A stretch of DNA of 64,000 bases from a bacterium (GTDB taxonomy: Bacteria; Sysuimicrobiota; Sysuimicrobiia; Sysuimicrobiales; Segetimicrobiaceae). How positions within the stretch are numbered: position 1 is the stretch's first letter; each line of letters opens with the position of its first letter. The notes below the pieces were generated by a model. The model made no database searches. It saw nothing but the letters and a program-made list of their open reading frames with translations, and was not told the origin of the DNA. Both the position numbers and the translations under genes were made by a program. The stretch lies in contig DASYZR010000116.1 of the NCBI GenBank assembly GCA_035945995.1, positions 1 to 64,000 of the forward strand. The letters are read 5' to 3'. Below, piece by piece: positions 30,459 through 37,787 of the stretch.

Positions 30459-31436
30459 ATGCACGCTCTGGTGACGGGAGGCGCCGGCTTCATCGGTTCT
30501 CACCTGTCTGACGCGCTCATTGCCGAAGGTCACCGCGTCACGTGCCTGGACAACCTTTCCACGGGATGCCTCGAGAACATCCGGCACCTGCTCGGCCACC
30601 CCCGCTTCGAGTTCGTGCAGGGCTCGATCCTGGACCGGGAAACCGTCGACCCCCTCGTCGCGGCGGCGGATCACGTTTATCACCTCGGCGCGGCGGTCGG
30701 CGTGAAGCTGATCTTCGAACACCCCGTGCAGGCGATCGCGACCAATGTGACCGGGGCGGAGGTGGTGCTGAGCGCCGCGGTGCGGCACCGGCGCAAAGTC
30801 TTCGTCGCGTCGACCTCTGAAGTGTACGGGAAGGACACCCGGGACGACGGCCGGCGGTTCCGCGAGACCGACGACATCACTTTGGGTTCATCCATCCGGT
30901 GGTGTTACGCGACGTCGAAGGCCCTCGACGAATACCTGGCCCGCGCGTACCGGATCGAGCAAGATCTGGACGTGGTCATCGGCCGCTACTTCAACACCGT
31001 CGGGCCGCGACAGACCGGCGCGTACGGAATGGTGGTGCCCCGATTTGTCCAGCAGGTCCTCGCCGGCCGCGCGCTCACCGTCTACGGCGACGGACGTCAG
31101 GTGCGCAGCTTCACCTGGGTGTCAGATACGGTCCGCGCCACGATCGGTTTGATGAACCATCCGAACGCGGCCGGCGAGGTGTTCAACATCGGGAGCGAGG
31201 AATCGGTGGCGATCAATGACCTGGCCGAACGCGTGCAGCGTCTCGCCGGACGGACCGTGGAGACGCTCCACGTCCCCTACGAACAGGTGTACGGTCAGGG
31301 GTTCGAGGATACCCGCTACCGGGTCCCGGACATCAGCAAACTGAAGACACTTTTAGGATATCGTCCCACGAAGAGCCTGGATGAGATCCTCGTCGAGATC
31401 ATCCGGTATTTCAGCCGCCCCGAGGAGCGCGACTGA
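30459..31436 (+). CDS. NAD-dependent nucleotide-sugar epimerase/dehydratase
   Basis: Extended short-chain dehydrogenase acting on nucleotide sugars. Motif GGAGFIGSH (7-15) binds NAD, STSEVYGKD holds the catalytic Ser/Thr, and YATSK gives Tyr150 and Lys154. The mid-part IGRYFNTVGPRQTGAYGMVV and GDGRQVRSFTWVSDTVRA resemble UDP-glucose 4-epimerase and UDP-glucuronate decarboxylase. The 325-residue protein has an ATG at 30459, 16 bases after the oxidoreductase stop, with no clear ribosome-binding site, suggesting translational coupling. The sugar product is unknown. Its pairing with a molybdoenzyme is unexpected; it may belong functionally with the surface-sugar genes near 33-36 kb. Confidence 0.88.
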   Translation: MHALVTGGAGFIGSHLSDALIAEGHRVTCLDNLSTGCLENIRHLLGHPRFEFVQGSILDRETVDPLVAAADHVYHLGAAVGVKLIFEHPVQAIATNVTGAEVVLSAAVRHRRKVFVASTSEVYGKDTRDDGRRFRETDDITLGSSIRWCYATSKALDEYLARAYRIEQDLDVVIGRYFNTVGPRQTGAYGMVVPRFVQQVLAGRALTVYGDGRQVRSFTWVSDTVRATIGLMNHPNAAGEVFNIGSEESVAINDLAERVQRLAGRTVETLHVPYEQVYGQGFEDTRYRVPDISKLKTLLGYRPTKSLDEILVEIIRYFSRPEERD

Positions 31437-31560
31437 GCGCTCCGGTCGACGGAGTAGACGCACCGACTCGGCGCCGTCCGCTCTTTGATCTCGCCGGAAA
31501 TCCTCAGTTCGACGGATAGGAAACTGACAGGCGAATTGGGACGTTTGCTAGGGAAAACCT

Positions 31561-32940
31561 ATGCCCGCTCGCGGCGGGGGTGGCCTCGGTCCCGGTGTGC
31601 CCGTGAACGACGTGCTGCTCATCGTCGCCGACGTGATGGTGGCGACCACCGTATCGGTGACCGGCCGCGACACCGCGGCGGCCGCCGCAAAGCTGATCGG
31701 CCGGCACAATCTGGCGGCGCTTCCGGTGTTTGAGGAAGGCCGCGTCCTGGGAATGGTGATGCCGGCGCAACTGCTCGCCGCGCCGCCCTACCGGCCGGTC
31801 GCGGACGTGATGACCCCTGGCCTCACCCCGGTCACCCCGGCGCTCCCGCTGGTCCAAGCGTACGCGCTGATGACACGCCAACGGGTCGAAGTCCTGCCGG
31901 TGGTTGAGGAGAACAAGATCGTCGGCCAGATCTCGTCGACGGCAATCCTCCGCCAGCAGGGGCAGCAAACCGATCCGTTGACCGGCCTTCCGGCTTCAAC
32001 AGCCCTCCGGGCGTGGGCGATGGCCGCGCTGGAACGCGGGCATGAGATCACCATTCTGTTCATCGATCTGGACAATTTCGGCGCCGTCAACAAGTTGCTC
32101 GGGCACGTGGCAGGGGACGATGTACTGTGCACGGTGGCACGGCTGCTCGGCGGCCTTGTCGACCCCGGGATGGATCTGCTCTGCCGGTACGGCGGCGACG
32201 AGTTTGCCGTTGCGACGACCCGGCACGAGGCCGATGCGCGTACCCTGATGCAGCGGATTCAGGACGTGGTGGTACTCCCCGTAAATGCGGGCGCGGCGGC
32301 CCGCCACGTCACCGTCAGTGTCGGGATCGCGGGCGGGCGCCGGGCGGAGGGTCGGAAGCGGGCGCACATCGCGGCGACGGTCGACGATCTGGTGACGCTC
32401 GCAAGCCGGGCATCCACCGCCGCCAAGGACGCCAAACGGGCCGGCGATCCGGCACGCCTCCGGGGAGCAGTGGGCACGGCTCCGGACGCTCCGGAGACAG
32501 AAACCGCCGGCAGGCCCGCGGCGACCCGGCCCCCCGAACCGCGCCTGCGTCTCGTGGATGTGAAAGTGGATACCGATGAAACGGGAGGCACGGCCGCCGT
32601 TACGTTGAGGCTGGGCGTGCGTGAGGGCATCGGACGCGCCGGCGGGCACGTCCACGGACGGGCACTGCTCTTCCTTGTAGCCGGCGCGACCCTCGACGCG
32701 GTCCGGCAGATCGCGGGAGAAACGCACATTTACGTGTTGGAGGAGCTGCACGAGGTGCCCACCGCGAAGGAGAAGGTGGCCGTGGCGGTGCTGTCGAGAC
32801 CGTCGAACGGGCCCCGCGGATTCGTCGGTAGCGCACGCGCACCCGATCTCCCGAATGCGGTGGTGAAGGCGATCCTCGCCGCACTAAATCGACGGCTGGG
32901 GCAGACGCTCGGCCGGCATTCTCCGAGCGACCCAAAATGA
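31561..32940 (+). CDS. CBS-pair diguanylate cyclase (GGDEF) with an extra C-terminal domain
   Basis: Makes the second messenger c-di-GMP under control of a nucleotide-sensing module. Two CBS repeats lie at about 23-75 and 80-133 (DVMTPGLTPVTP typical), then a GGDEF domain from DPLTGLP (138) with RYGGDEFAVA; GGDEF at 211-215 is intact, so the cyclase should be active. The usual inhibitory RxxD site just before it reads PGMD, so product feedback is probably absent. A 130-residue C-terminal region with repeating beta-beta-beta-alpha character (VTLRLGVREG, NAVVKAILAALNRRL) is not one I recognise. The start ATG follows AGGGAA by five bases. Confidence 0.88.
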   Translation: MPARGGGGLGPGVPVNDVLLIVADVMVATTVSVTGRDTAAAAAKLIGRHNLAALPVFEEGRVLGMVMPAQLLAAPPYRPVADVMTPGLTPVTPALPLVQAYALMTRQRVEVLPVVEENKIVGQISSTAILRQQGQQTDPLTGLPASTALRAWAMAALERGHEITILFIDLDNFGAVNKLLGHVAGDDVLCTVARLLGGLVDPGMDLLCRYGGDEFAVATTRHEADARTLMQRIQDVVVLPVNAGAAARHVTVSVGIAGGRRAEGRKRAHIAATVDDLVTLASRASTAAKDAKRAGDPARLRGAVGTAPDAPETETAGRPAATRPPEPRLRLVDVKVDTDETGGTAAVTLRLGVREGIGRAGGHVHGRALLFLVAGATLDAVRQIAGETHIYVLEELHEVPTAKEKVAVAVLSRPSNGPRGFVGSARAPDLPNAVVKAILAALNRRLGQTLGRHSPSDPK

Positions 32941-32954
32941 GGGTTCCTGTCCGA

Positions 32955-33446
32955 CTACGTGGGTGACGGCTCCGCCGGCTCTGCGAGCAGCAGGGCGGCC
33001 ACGGCGGAGTCCTCGGACGCAGCGAGCCGGCGCTCCTCATGGTCCGCCCAGAGGAGCTGCTGGTACAAGCCGAACGCCTCTTCCGAGATCACCCGCCGCA
33101 GGCGGGCTTCGAGCTGGAGCTTCTGGAAAAATGCCCGCTCCTGGTGGGCCTTGCGGTACAGCCAGATGCACTGTTGCTGGAGATGGCGGAGCTTCCGCTG
33201 GGTCCTGAAGCCGAGGTCCCGTCGCTCTGAGAGATCCTGCGCCCGACGGTAGCAGCGGCGAAGGTCGCGGGACAGGAGCGTCAATTCGTTCGCGAGGTCC
33301 TCGACCGGGATTTCCCGGTCACCTTCCCGGACCAGCCGGAGCACGCGGCCTTCGATTGTGGTGACGGTAATGAGGAGGTCGCTGATATCCTCCTGGGCGC
33401 GCTCGGTACCATCCCCCCGGACGGGCTCGACAGTCGCACCTCTCAC
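32955..33446 (-). CDS. Helical hypothetical protein
   Basis: The 163-residue product is rich in Arg, Leu, Glu and Gln, with long amphipathic helices (DLANELTLLSRDLRRCYRR, LGFRTQRKLRHLQQQC) and no membrane segment or signal. I do not recognise it. It begins with GTG 33446, 15 bases after the DUF457-like gene, in a run of overlapping minus-strand genes, which favours a real gene over a shadow. It converges on the GGDEF gene with 14 bases between. The coiled character suggests protein-protein interaction. Confidence 0.5.
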   Translation of the reverse strand: MRGATVEPVRGDGTERAQEDISDLLITVTTIEGRVLRLVREGDREIPVEDLANELTLLSRDLRRCYRRAQDLSERRDLGFRTQRKLRHLQQQCIWLYRKAHQERAFFQKLQLEARLRRVISEEAFGLYQQLLWADHEERRLAASEDSAVAALLLAEPAEPSPT

Positions 33447-33461
33447 GGCGCTACTTGCCCC

Positions 33462-33881
33462 CTACGATATTCGCCCGCTAGTGCGAATGCCTTGGACTCC
33501 CGCCCACGTTAAGGCGAGAATGGTAACGACCGCCTCTGCGACGATGCCCCACGGTGGTCCCCATGTTCTGTGCGGCAACAGCGCCGAGGTGGGCCCTTCG
33601 AGAGGCTCCTTCAGGCCCGGCGCGTCGGGGAGCACGGCCGCCAGCGCCCCCGCCAACGGCGCCCAACTTCGGACCTTCCACGCGACAATACCGCAGAGCA
33701 CCAGGCCCAACCCGAGATCGATTGCGCCGTTCAGCGTGAGGCCGTTGATCCAACCAATGTTGAAATGGGGTACGGTGTCGAGGACGTAATGGCTGGCGAA
33801 GGCCAAGGAGAGCATCGCCGCGGGGCGCCGCACGCGGGCGCCGACCGCGGCGCCCGTGACCATGTGAGGCGTCAGGTCCAA
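33462..33881 (-). CDS. DUF457-like (YdjM-type) membrane protein
   Basis: A small integral membrane protein with HMVTGAAVGA and the histidine/aspartate region ASHYVLDTVPHFN, typical of the membrane-bound metal-dependent hydrolase family (YdjM/DUF457). Hydrophobic segments lie at about 23-35, 50-68, 73-87 and 108-130. The start appears to be TTG 33881 after GGGGA; ATG 33863 is possible. The length of 139 residues is slightly short for the family. It follows the WecA/TagO-like gene by 12 bases. Function is not established for the family; lipid or phosphate-ester hydrolysis is a speculation. Confidence 0.7.
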   Translation of the reverse strand: MDLTPHMVTGAAVGARVRRPAAMLSLAFASHYVLDTVPHFNIGWINGLTLNGAIDLGLGLVLCGIVAWKVRSWAPLAGALAAVLPDAPGLKEPLEGPTSALLPHRTWGPPWGIVAEAVVTILALTWAGVQGIRTSGRIS

Positions 33882-33893
33882 CGCATCCCCGCG

Positions 33894-34895
33894 TCACGCC
33901 GACCTGGCCAACGCCCATGTGACCCACCGCGCCGCGCCGGTTGTGAGGAGTGCCGCCGCGGGAACCATCAGAAGAACCGCCGCGGCCACCGGACCAATCA
34001 GCACCAGGCTCACCGCACTCGCTCCCATCAGCGCCGTCGCTGCGTAGAGCCGGACCGCCACTTGACGGGTTGTCAGGCCGGCGTCGAGCAGGCGGTGTGG
34101 CAGGTGATCTCTTCCCGTGGAAGTCACGAGACGCCGCAGATCGGTTGCACCGTGAAGATACCTGCGAATGTGGACGAGCAGGAAGTCGCCCACGGGAACT
34201 CCCATGAGCAGAACCGGAGCGATCCACGTGACCAAGGCGGCGTGATGCAGGCGCGACGGGATCAACGCCGCAGGCAGCGCCGCGGCAAGGAATCCCACTG
34301 CCAGACTCCCCGCGTCGCCCAAGAAGATGCGCGCGGGCGAAAAATTGTACCGCAGAAACCCCAGGGCCGAGCCGGCGAGCGCGGCCGCCGCGATGGCGAC
34401 GCCGATGTGATTCCAAAAGAGCGCAAGCGGAATCACAAAGAGCGCACCCACCATTACGGTCCCCGCCGCAACGCCGTCCACGCAGTCGAGGCAGTTTATG
34501 GCGTTGGCCACGCCCAGGATCCACAGCACAGCCAGAATTTCGCCCGCGTAGGGCCACGGGAGGCGCGCATTGACCCCTCCGAGCCAGACGATTGCCACGA
34601 CCACCGCGGCTTCCACCCCGAGCTTCAGGGCCCCGACGTCGTAGAGATCGTCCAGCAAGCCGATCAGGCTGAACGCCGCGGCGCCGGCGAGCAGCAGAAG
34701 CATCTGGTCACCGCGCATGGGCTTTAGGAACATCAAAGTCGCCAGCGCGAAGGCCAAGAATACCGCTATCCCGCCGAGAAGCGGCGTCGGGCGTCGGTGG
34801 ATCTTGCGACCGGATGGCGCGTCTAGAGCGCCAAACCGCACGGCGAACCACCGGCACACCGGCGTCAAGAGCAGCGAGAGGATGAGGGCGGTCAG
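33894..34895 (-). CDS. Undecaprenyl-phosphate sugar-1-phosphate transferase, WecA/TagO-like, apparently with a CTG start
   Basis: A polytopic MraY/WecA-family enzyme that starts lipid-linked glycan synthesis by moving an N-acetylhexosamine-1-phosphate onto undecaprenyl phosphate. Signatures visible: DAPSGRKIHRRPTPLLGG, the paired aspartates LLDDLYDVG, NAINCLDCVDGVAAG, FLGDAGSLAVG and GRDHLPHRLLDAGL. About ten helices are predicted. No ATG, GTG or TTG lies between the aminotransferase stop and the second half of the first helix; CTG 34895 forms CTGA with that stop, analogous to the ATGA/GTGA overlaps elsewhere here, and is my chosen start. An earlier in-frame start inside the aminotransferase gene cannot be excluded. 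Confidence 0.82.
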   Translation of the reverse strand: MTALILSLLLTPVCRWFAVRFGALDAPSGRKIHRRPTPLLGGIAVFLAFALATLMFLKPMRGDQMLLLLAGAAAFSLIGLLDDLYDVGALKLGVEAAVVVAIVWLGGVNARLPWPYAGEILAVLWILGVANAINCLDCVDGVAAGTVMVGALFVIPLALFWNHIGVAIAAAALAGSALGFLRYNFSPARIFLGDAGSLAVGFLAAALPAALIPSRLHHAALVTWIAPVLLMGVPVGDFLLVHIRRYLHGATDLRRLVTSTGRDHLPHRLLDAGLTTRQVAVRLYAATALMGASAVSLVLIGPVAAAVLLMVPAAALLTTGAARWVTWALARSA

Positions 34896-35971
34896 GAAGA
34901 CAAAGAGGAGACTAGCCGTCGTCGGTCCTCCCTTCTCGCGAGTGCATCCGTGACTTCCAATAGGAGCCGCTCCGCGTCCTGGTCCGTCAATGACGGGTAG
35001 AGGGGGATTGAGAGAGCCCTCGCCGTCACCGCCTCCGTATGGCTGAACCCTTCTTCCCCGAGGTACCGGTGCAGCGGGCGAGGCACCGGGGTCTTGCACT
35101 CGACGCCGCGGTCACGAAGAGCGCCGGCCAACCGCGGGGCGTCGTCCACCCCGATGACGTATCGATAGAAGATGTGCGTCCGCTCCGGCGCGTCGGCGGG
35201 GAGTATGAGGGAGTACTCGCGGAACGAGGCAGCGTACCGGGCGGCCAGTGCCCTGCGCCGCGCGATAAACTCCCCCAACCGCTTCAGTTGACTCAATCCG
35301 AGCGCGGCCTGGAAGTCGGTCATCTTGTAATTGAATCGCGTGGGGAGCGCGCCGCGCCCGTCATAGTCGCGCAGGTCACGTGCCCGTCTTAGGACCACCT
35401 CGGAGTCGGCGAGCAGCATGCCCCCCTCGCCGGTGGTGATGACCTTTGTCGCGTAGAAGGAACAGACCGTGATCGTCCCCGCGCTGCCCACAGTCCGGCC
35501 GCGATACGTTGCGCCGAGTGTCTGGGCGCAATCCTCGATCAACGGAAGTCCGAGCCCGCCCAGCGCGTCGAGGTCGGCCGGCATTCCGAACATGTGCGGG
35601 ACGATGATCGCGCGGGTGCGCGGAGTCATCCGGCGGCGCGCCTCATGGGGGCACATCCCGTATTCGCCCGCGGCGATGTCCACAAGCCGCGGCGTCGCAC
35701 CAACGTAGCGGACGGCATGCAACAGAGCCACGCAGGTGTAGGACGGCAGGAGCACTTCGTCTCCCGGCCCGATGTCGAGGGTGAGCAGGGCGAGGTGCAG
35801 CGCACCGGTTCCGGAACTGGTCGCCACGCCGCCGCGCCGGGTCAGGAAGCCGGCGACCGCCGCCTCAAACTCCTCCACCCTTGCGCCCTGTGCCAGATGT
35901 CCCGACCGCAGGACATCGCTGACGGCGTCGATGTCCTCCGGCCCGATCATGGGCCGGGAATGGGGAATCAC
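34892..35971 (-). CDS. DegT/DnrJ/EryC1 PLP-dependent sugar aminotransferase
   Basis: Transfers an amino group to a keto-sugar nucleotide, giving amino sugars for surface glycans. The PLP lysine is in SFYATKVITTGEGG (Lys176), with LIEDCAQTLGATYRG and PHMFGMPADLDAL as the cofactor-binding parts. It has 359 residues. GTG 35971 is chosen because it forms a GTGA overlap with the PIG-L stop; a GTG six codons earlier is possible. Neighbours PIG-L deacetylase and the WecA-like transferase suggest an amino-sugar glycan or glycolipid route. Confidence 0.9.
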   Translation of the reverse strand: MIPHSRPMIGPEDIDAVSDVLRSGHLAQGARVEEFEAAVAGFLTRRGGVATSSGTGALHLALLTLDIGPGDEVLLPSYTCVALLHAVRYVGATPRLVDIAAGEYGMCPHEARRRMTPRTRAIIVPHMFGMPADLDALGGLGLPLIEDCAQTLGATYRGRTVGSAGTITVCSFYATKVITTGEGGMLLADSEVVLRRARDLRDYDGRGALPTRFNYKMTDFQAALGLSQLKRLGEFIARRRALAARYAASFREYSLILPADAPERTHIFYRYVIGVDDAPRLAGALRDRGVECKTPVPRPLHRYLGEEGFSHTEAVTARALSIPLYPSLTDQDAERLLLEVTDALARREDRRRLVSSLSS

Positions 35972-36672
35972 AGAACCACGCGGTGGCACTCGAAGGCCTC
36001 GGCGGCATCCACGGCAATATTCGCCCCCCGGAAGCGCGCGAGATACTCAACATTCTTGATACTGCCGGGGTCCGGAAGCTGCCGCAACTGGGATTTGTGA
36101 CACGCCAGCGCATCCAGCTTGATAGGCAGGTATTCGGAGATGTCGACGTAGAGATCGGGACGGAACCCGTCGCCCCAACCCAACTGGGCGGCGTCACATG
36201 CCAGCACCAGGTTGATGAAGGGCTTGTCGTTGCGGAGATGCGGGCGGCACGCCGCGAACCCTGCCTTGAAGACCGCCTCGTGGTCCTGATTATATGAGGG
36301 ATGGGGAAGGATGAGCGCGGTCGGCCGCAACTTGTCGATGGCGTATTGCGCCTCGCGCTCGAAGAGGGCGATGAGATCACGGCGTGGGATCGCATCAAGG
36401 CGTAGGTGCGTCTTCGCATCCCGAAACAGGACTTCGTATCCATCCACCTTCAGGAGTTCCATGGATGCACGCAATTCGGCTTCCCGCGTTTCGGCCGCGA
36501 CGGCCGAGGCTTCGGACTTGTAATGCTGCAGGTCCCCGACGGACACGACGATGACGTAGACTTCGCCGCCGGCCGCCTTGATTTTCGCCATCGTGCCTGC
36601 GCAGCCGTACGCTTCGTCATCCGGGTGCGGGGCCACGACCAAAGCCCGTTGTTTGGCCCAAAATTCGGTCAT
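35968..36672 (-). CDS. PIG-L/LmbE family N-acetylglucosaminyl deacetylase
   Basis: Zinc-dependent deacetylases of GlcNAc-containing conjugates such as mycothiol, bacillithiol, teicoplanin or glycolipid precursors. The metal motif APHPDDE is at 14-20, and a second set (LPHPSYNQDH) supplies the third ligand. There are 234 residues, a normal length. The start ATG 36672 lies 10 bases or more after no clear site; it is the first gene in its minus-strand run. It is cotranscribed with the aminotransferase and the WecA-like transferase, which favours a surface glycan role over thiol synthesis. Confidence 0.9.
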   Translation of the reverse strand: MTEFWAKQRALVVAPHPDDEAYGCAGTMAKIKAAGGEVYVIVVSVGDLQHYKSEASAVAAETREAELRASMELLKVDGYEVLFRDAKTHLRLDAIPRRDLIALFEREAQYAIDKLRPTALILPHPSYNQDHEAVFKAGFAACRPHLRNDKPFINLVLACDAAQLGWGDGFRPDLYVDISEYLPIKLDALACHKSQLRQLPDPGSIKNVEYLARFRGANIAVDAAEAFECHRVVL

Positions 36673-36895
36673 CTCAGCGACCTCGATCCAGATACGTCTA
36701 CGCTTTTGACGAAAGTATAGAGGAGCACAGCAGGACGGTCCCCCCTGACAAAGGAGGAATGGGAAATATCGTTCGATGGAGACAAGGCTCTAATGCTGGG
36801 TCCGGCTCCCTCGACGCGTACCGCCATATGTTTAGCGCCGGAATACTAACGAACCTATGTGCTATACAATTGGTCGGTTGGCGCCCCGACGGCTC

Positions 36896-36928
36896 GTCCT
36901 CTTGAGCGAAAAATCATGTCCTCTTGAG
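36896..36928. repeat. Direct repeats of GTCCTCTTGAG, 22-bp period
   Basis: Two identical 11-base copies at 36896-36906 and 36918-36928 start 22 bases apart, two helical turns, which suits binding of a dimeric regulator on one face of the DNA. They lie about 145-175 bases before the PEP-CTERM start codon. Confidence 0.7.
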
Positions 36929-36947
36929 GGAGAGCAATATTATCCCC

Positions 36948-37005
36948 GGATGGCTTATTCTAATTGCGGATCGACGGATGGCTTATTCCAACTGTGGATC
37001 GACGG
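36948..37005. repeat. Tandem repeat of 28-bp period upstream of the first PEP-CTERM gene
   Basis: The 30-base unit beginning GGATGGCTTATTC occurs at 36948-36977 and again at 36976-37005, overlapping by two bases. The copies differ at three positions, all transitions. It lies 65-122 bases before the PEP-CTERM start, within the probable leader or promoter. Confidence 0.9.
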
Positions 37006-37070
37006 TGGTTTGGAACAGGTCCAACCGGGTGGCGGGCGACCGGCTCGACCCCCCTAAGGGAGGAGCGGCG

Positions 37071-37676
37071 ATGAAGATGCGTCGGTTATTGGGCGTTATG
37101 CTCGCTCTGGGCGGGGTTGTTTTTCTTTGGGGGATCGGTGCGTCGCCCGCGGCGGCGGATACGACAACGATTGGTCTCACTGATGGCTCGGTGACCATCA
37201 CTACCCTTACGCCGACCACCGCGACGGCCACGTTCACCGCCAGCGCCGGATTTGCGTTTATCGACACGAACGTCGTTGATCTGAATCTAAACACCGGCAT
37301 CACTCTCGGGACGTTTAGCGGCAACGGCGGCGCGCTCACCTCCGAAGGTGCCGCGAATGTGAGCGCTTTCGGGATTATCAATACGACGTTCGACCAATTT
37401 GATGGGTGTGGCCCCGGAAACTTCAGCACCACGGACACCATCAACTTGAGCGGCGGAACCACCGCAGCCTCGTATGTCACGCCAAACACCGATGGCTGGT
37501 TGGCTGCCGCGCACATTTGTAATCTTACTACCGGGTTCACATTCTTTACGGCCGGGAACACGACCACCACCATCATCTCGACAGTGCCTGAGCCGAGTTC
37601 GCTGTCCATGCTCGGCTTTGGTTTGGTGTCTCTCGGAGGACTCGGAGGCTGGATTCGCCGCCGGCGTCCGGCGTAG
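37071..37676 (+). CDS. PEP-CTERM exported protein 1
   Basis: The C-terminus carries the full exosortase sorting signal: the proline-glutamate-proline box VPEPSS, a hydrophobic stretch (SLSMLGFGLVSLGGLGGW) and an Arg-rich tail IRRRRPA. The N-terminus is a signal peptide (MKMRRLLGVMLALGG, cleavage near ASPAAADT). The 201-residue body is Thr-, Gly- and Asn-rich beta-strand-like sequence with two cysteines and many possible glycosylation sites, typical of this class. ATG 37071 has AAGGGAGGAG five bases upstream. Exported, sorted to the envelope or matrix by exosortase; the exosortase gene lies 8.4 kb downstream. Body function unknown. Confidence 0.9.
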   Translation: MKMRRLLGVMLALGGVVFLWGIGASPAAADTTTIGLTDGSVTITTLTPTTATATFTASAGFAFIDTNVVDLNLNTGITLGTFSGNGGALTSEGAANVSAFGIINTTFDQFDGCGPGNFSTTDTINLSGGTTAASYVTPNTDGWLAAAHICNLTTGFTFFTAGNTTTTIISTVPEPSSLSMLGFGLVSLGGLGGWIRRRRPA

Positions 37677-37706
37677 CTCACCTTCGACAGCGGCTAACCA
37701 AAGATG

Positions 37707-37737
37707 GTCACGCCCGGCCACGTTGGCCGGGCGTGAC
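37707..37737. terminator. Bidirectional hairpin between PEP-CTERM 1 and the S53 peptidase genes
   Basis: A perfect 13-base-pair stem, GTCACGCCCGGCC with its complement, around a five-base loop. The plus strand then runs TTATTGC; the minus side has ATCTTTGG. It sits between convergent genes and can end both transcripts. Confidence 0.8.
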
Positions 37738-37787
37738 TTATTGCTTGGCGAGATCCTCCCTCGACGCGCGAGCGTCTGCGACGTTGA

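Larger units (their letters stand above)
36673..37070. other. 398-bp divergent intergenic region with direct repeats
   Basis: Separates the PIG-L operon from the first PEP-CTERM gene and is visibly AT-richer than its surroundings. It contains two pairs of direct repeats (annotated separately), a possible extended -10 TGCTATACA near 36860-36868, TATTAT near 36938-36943 and the strong ribosome-binding site AAGGGAGGAG before 37071. I see no convincing gene in it; a 47-codon frame from 36758 has its start one base after AAGGAGG and no protein-like features. Confidence 0.6.

Noticed and set aside
36758-36901. Short frame after AAGGAGG in the 36.7-37.0 kb intergenic region
   Set aside because: The start is one base from the purine-rich site and the 47-residue product shows no signal, helix or motif.
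36950-36975. Possible sigma54 promoter (GG...GC) before PEP-CTERM 1, expected from PrsR-type regulation elsewhere
   Set aside because: The spacing between GG and GC is 12 rather than 10, and the second repeat copy lacks GC.
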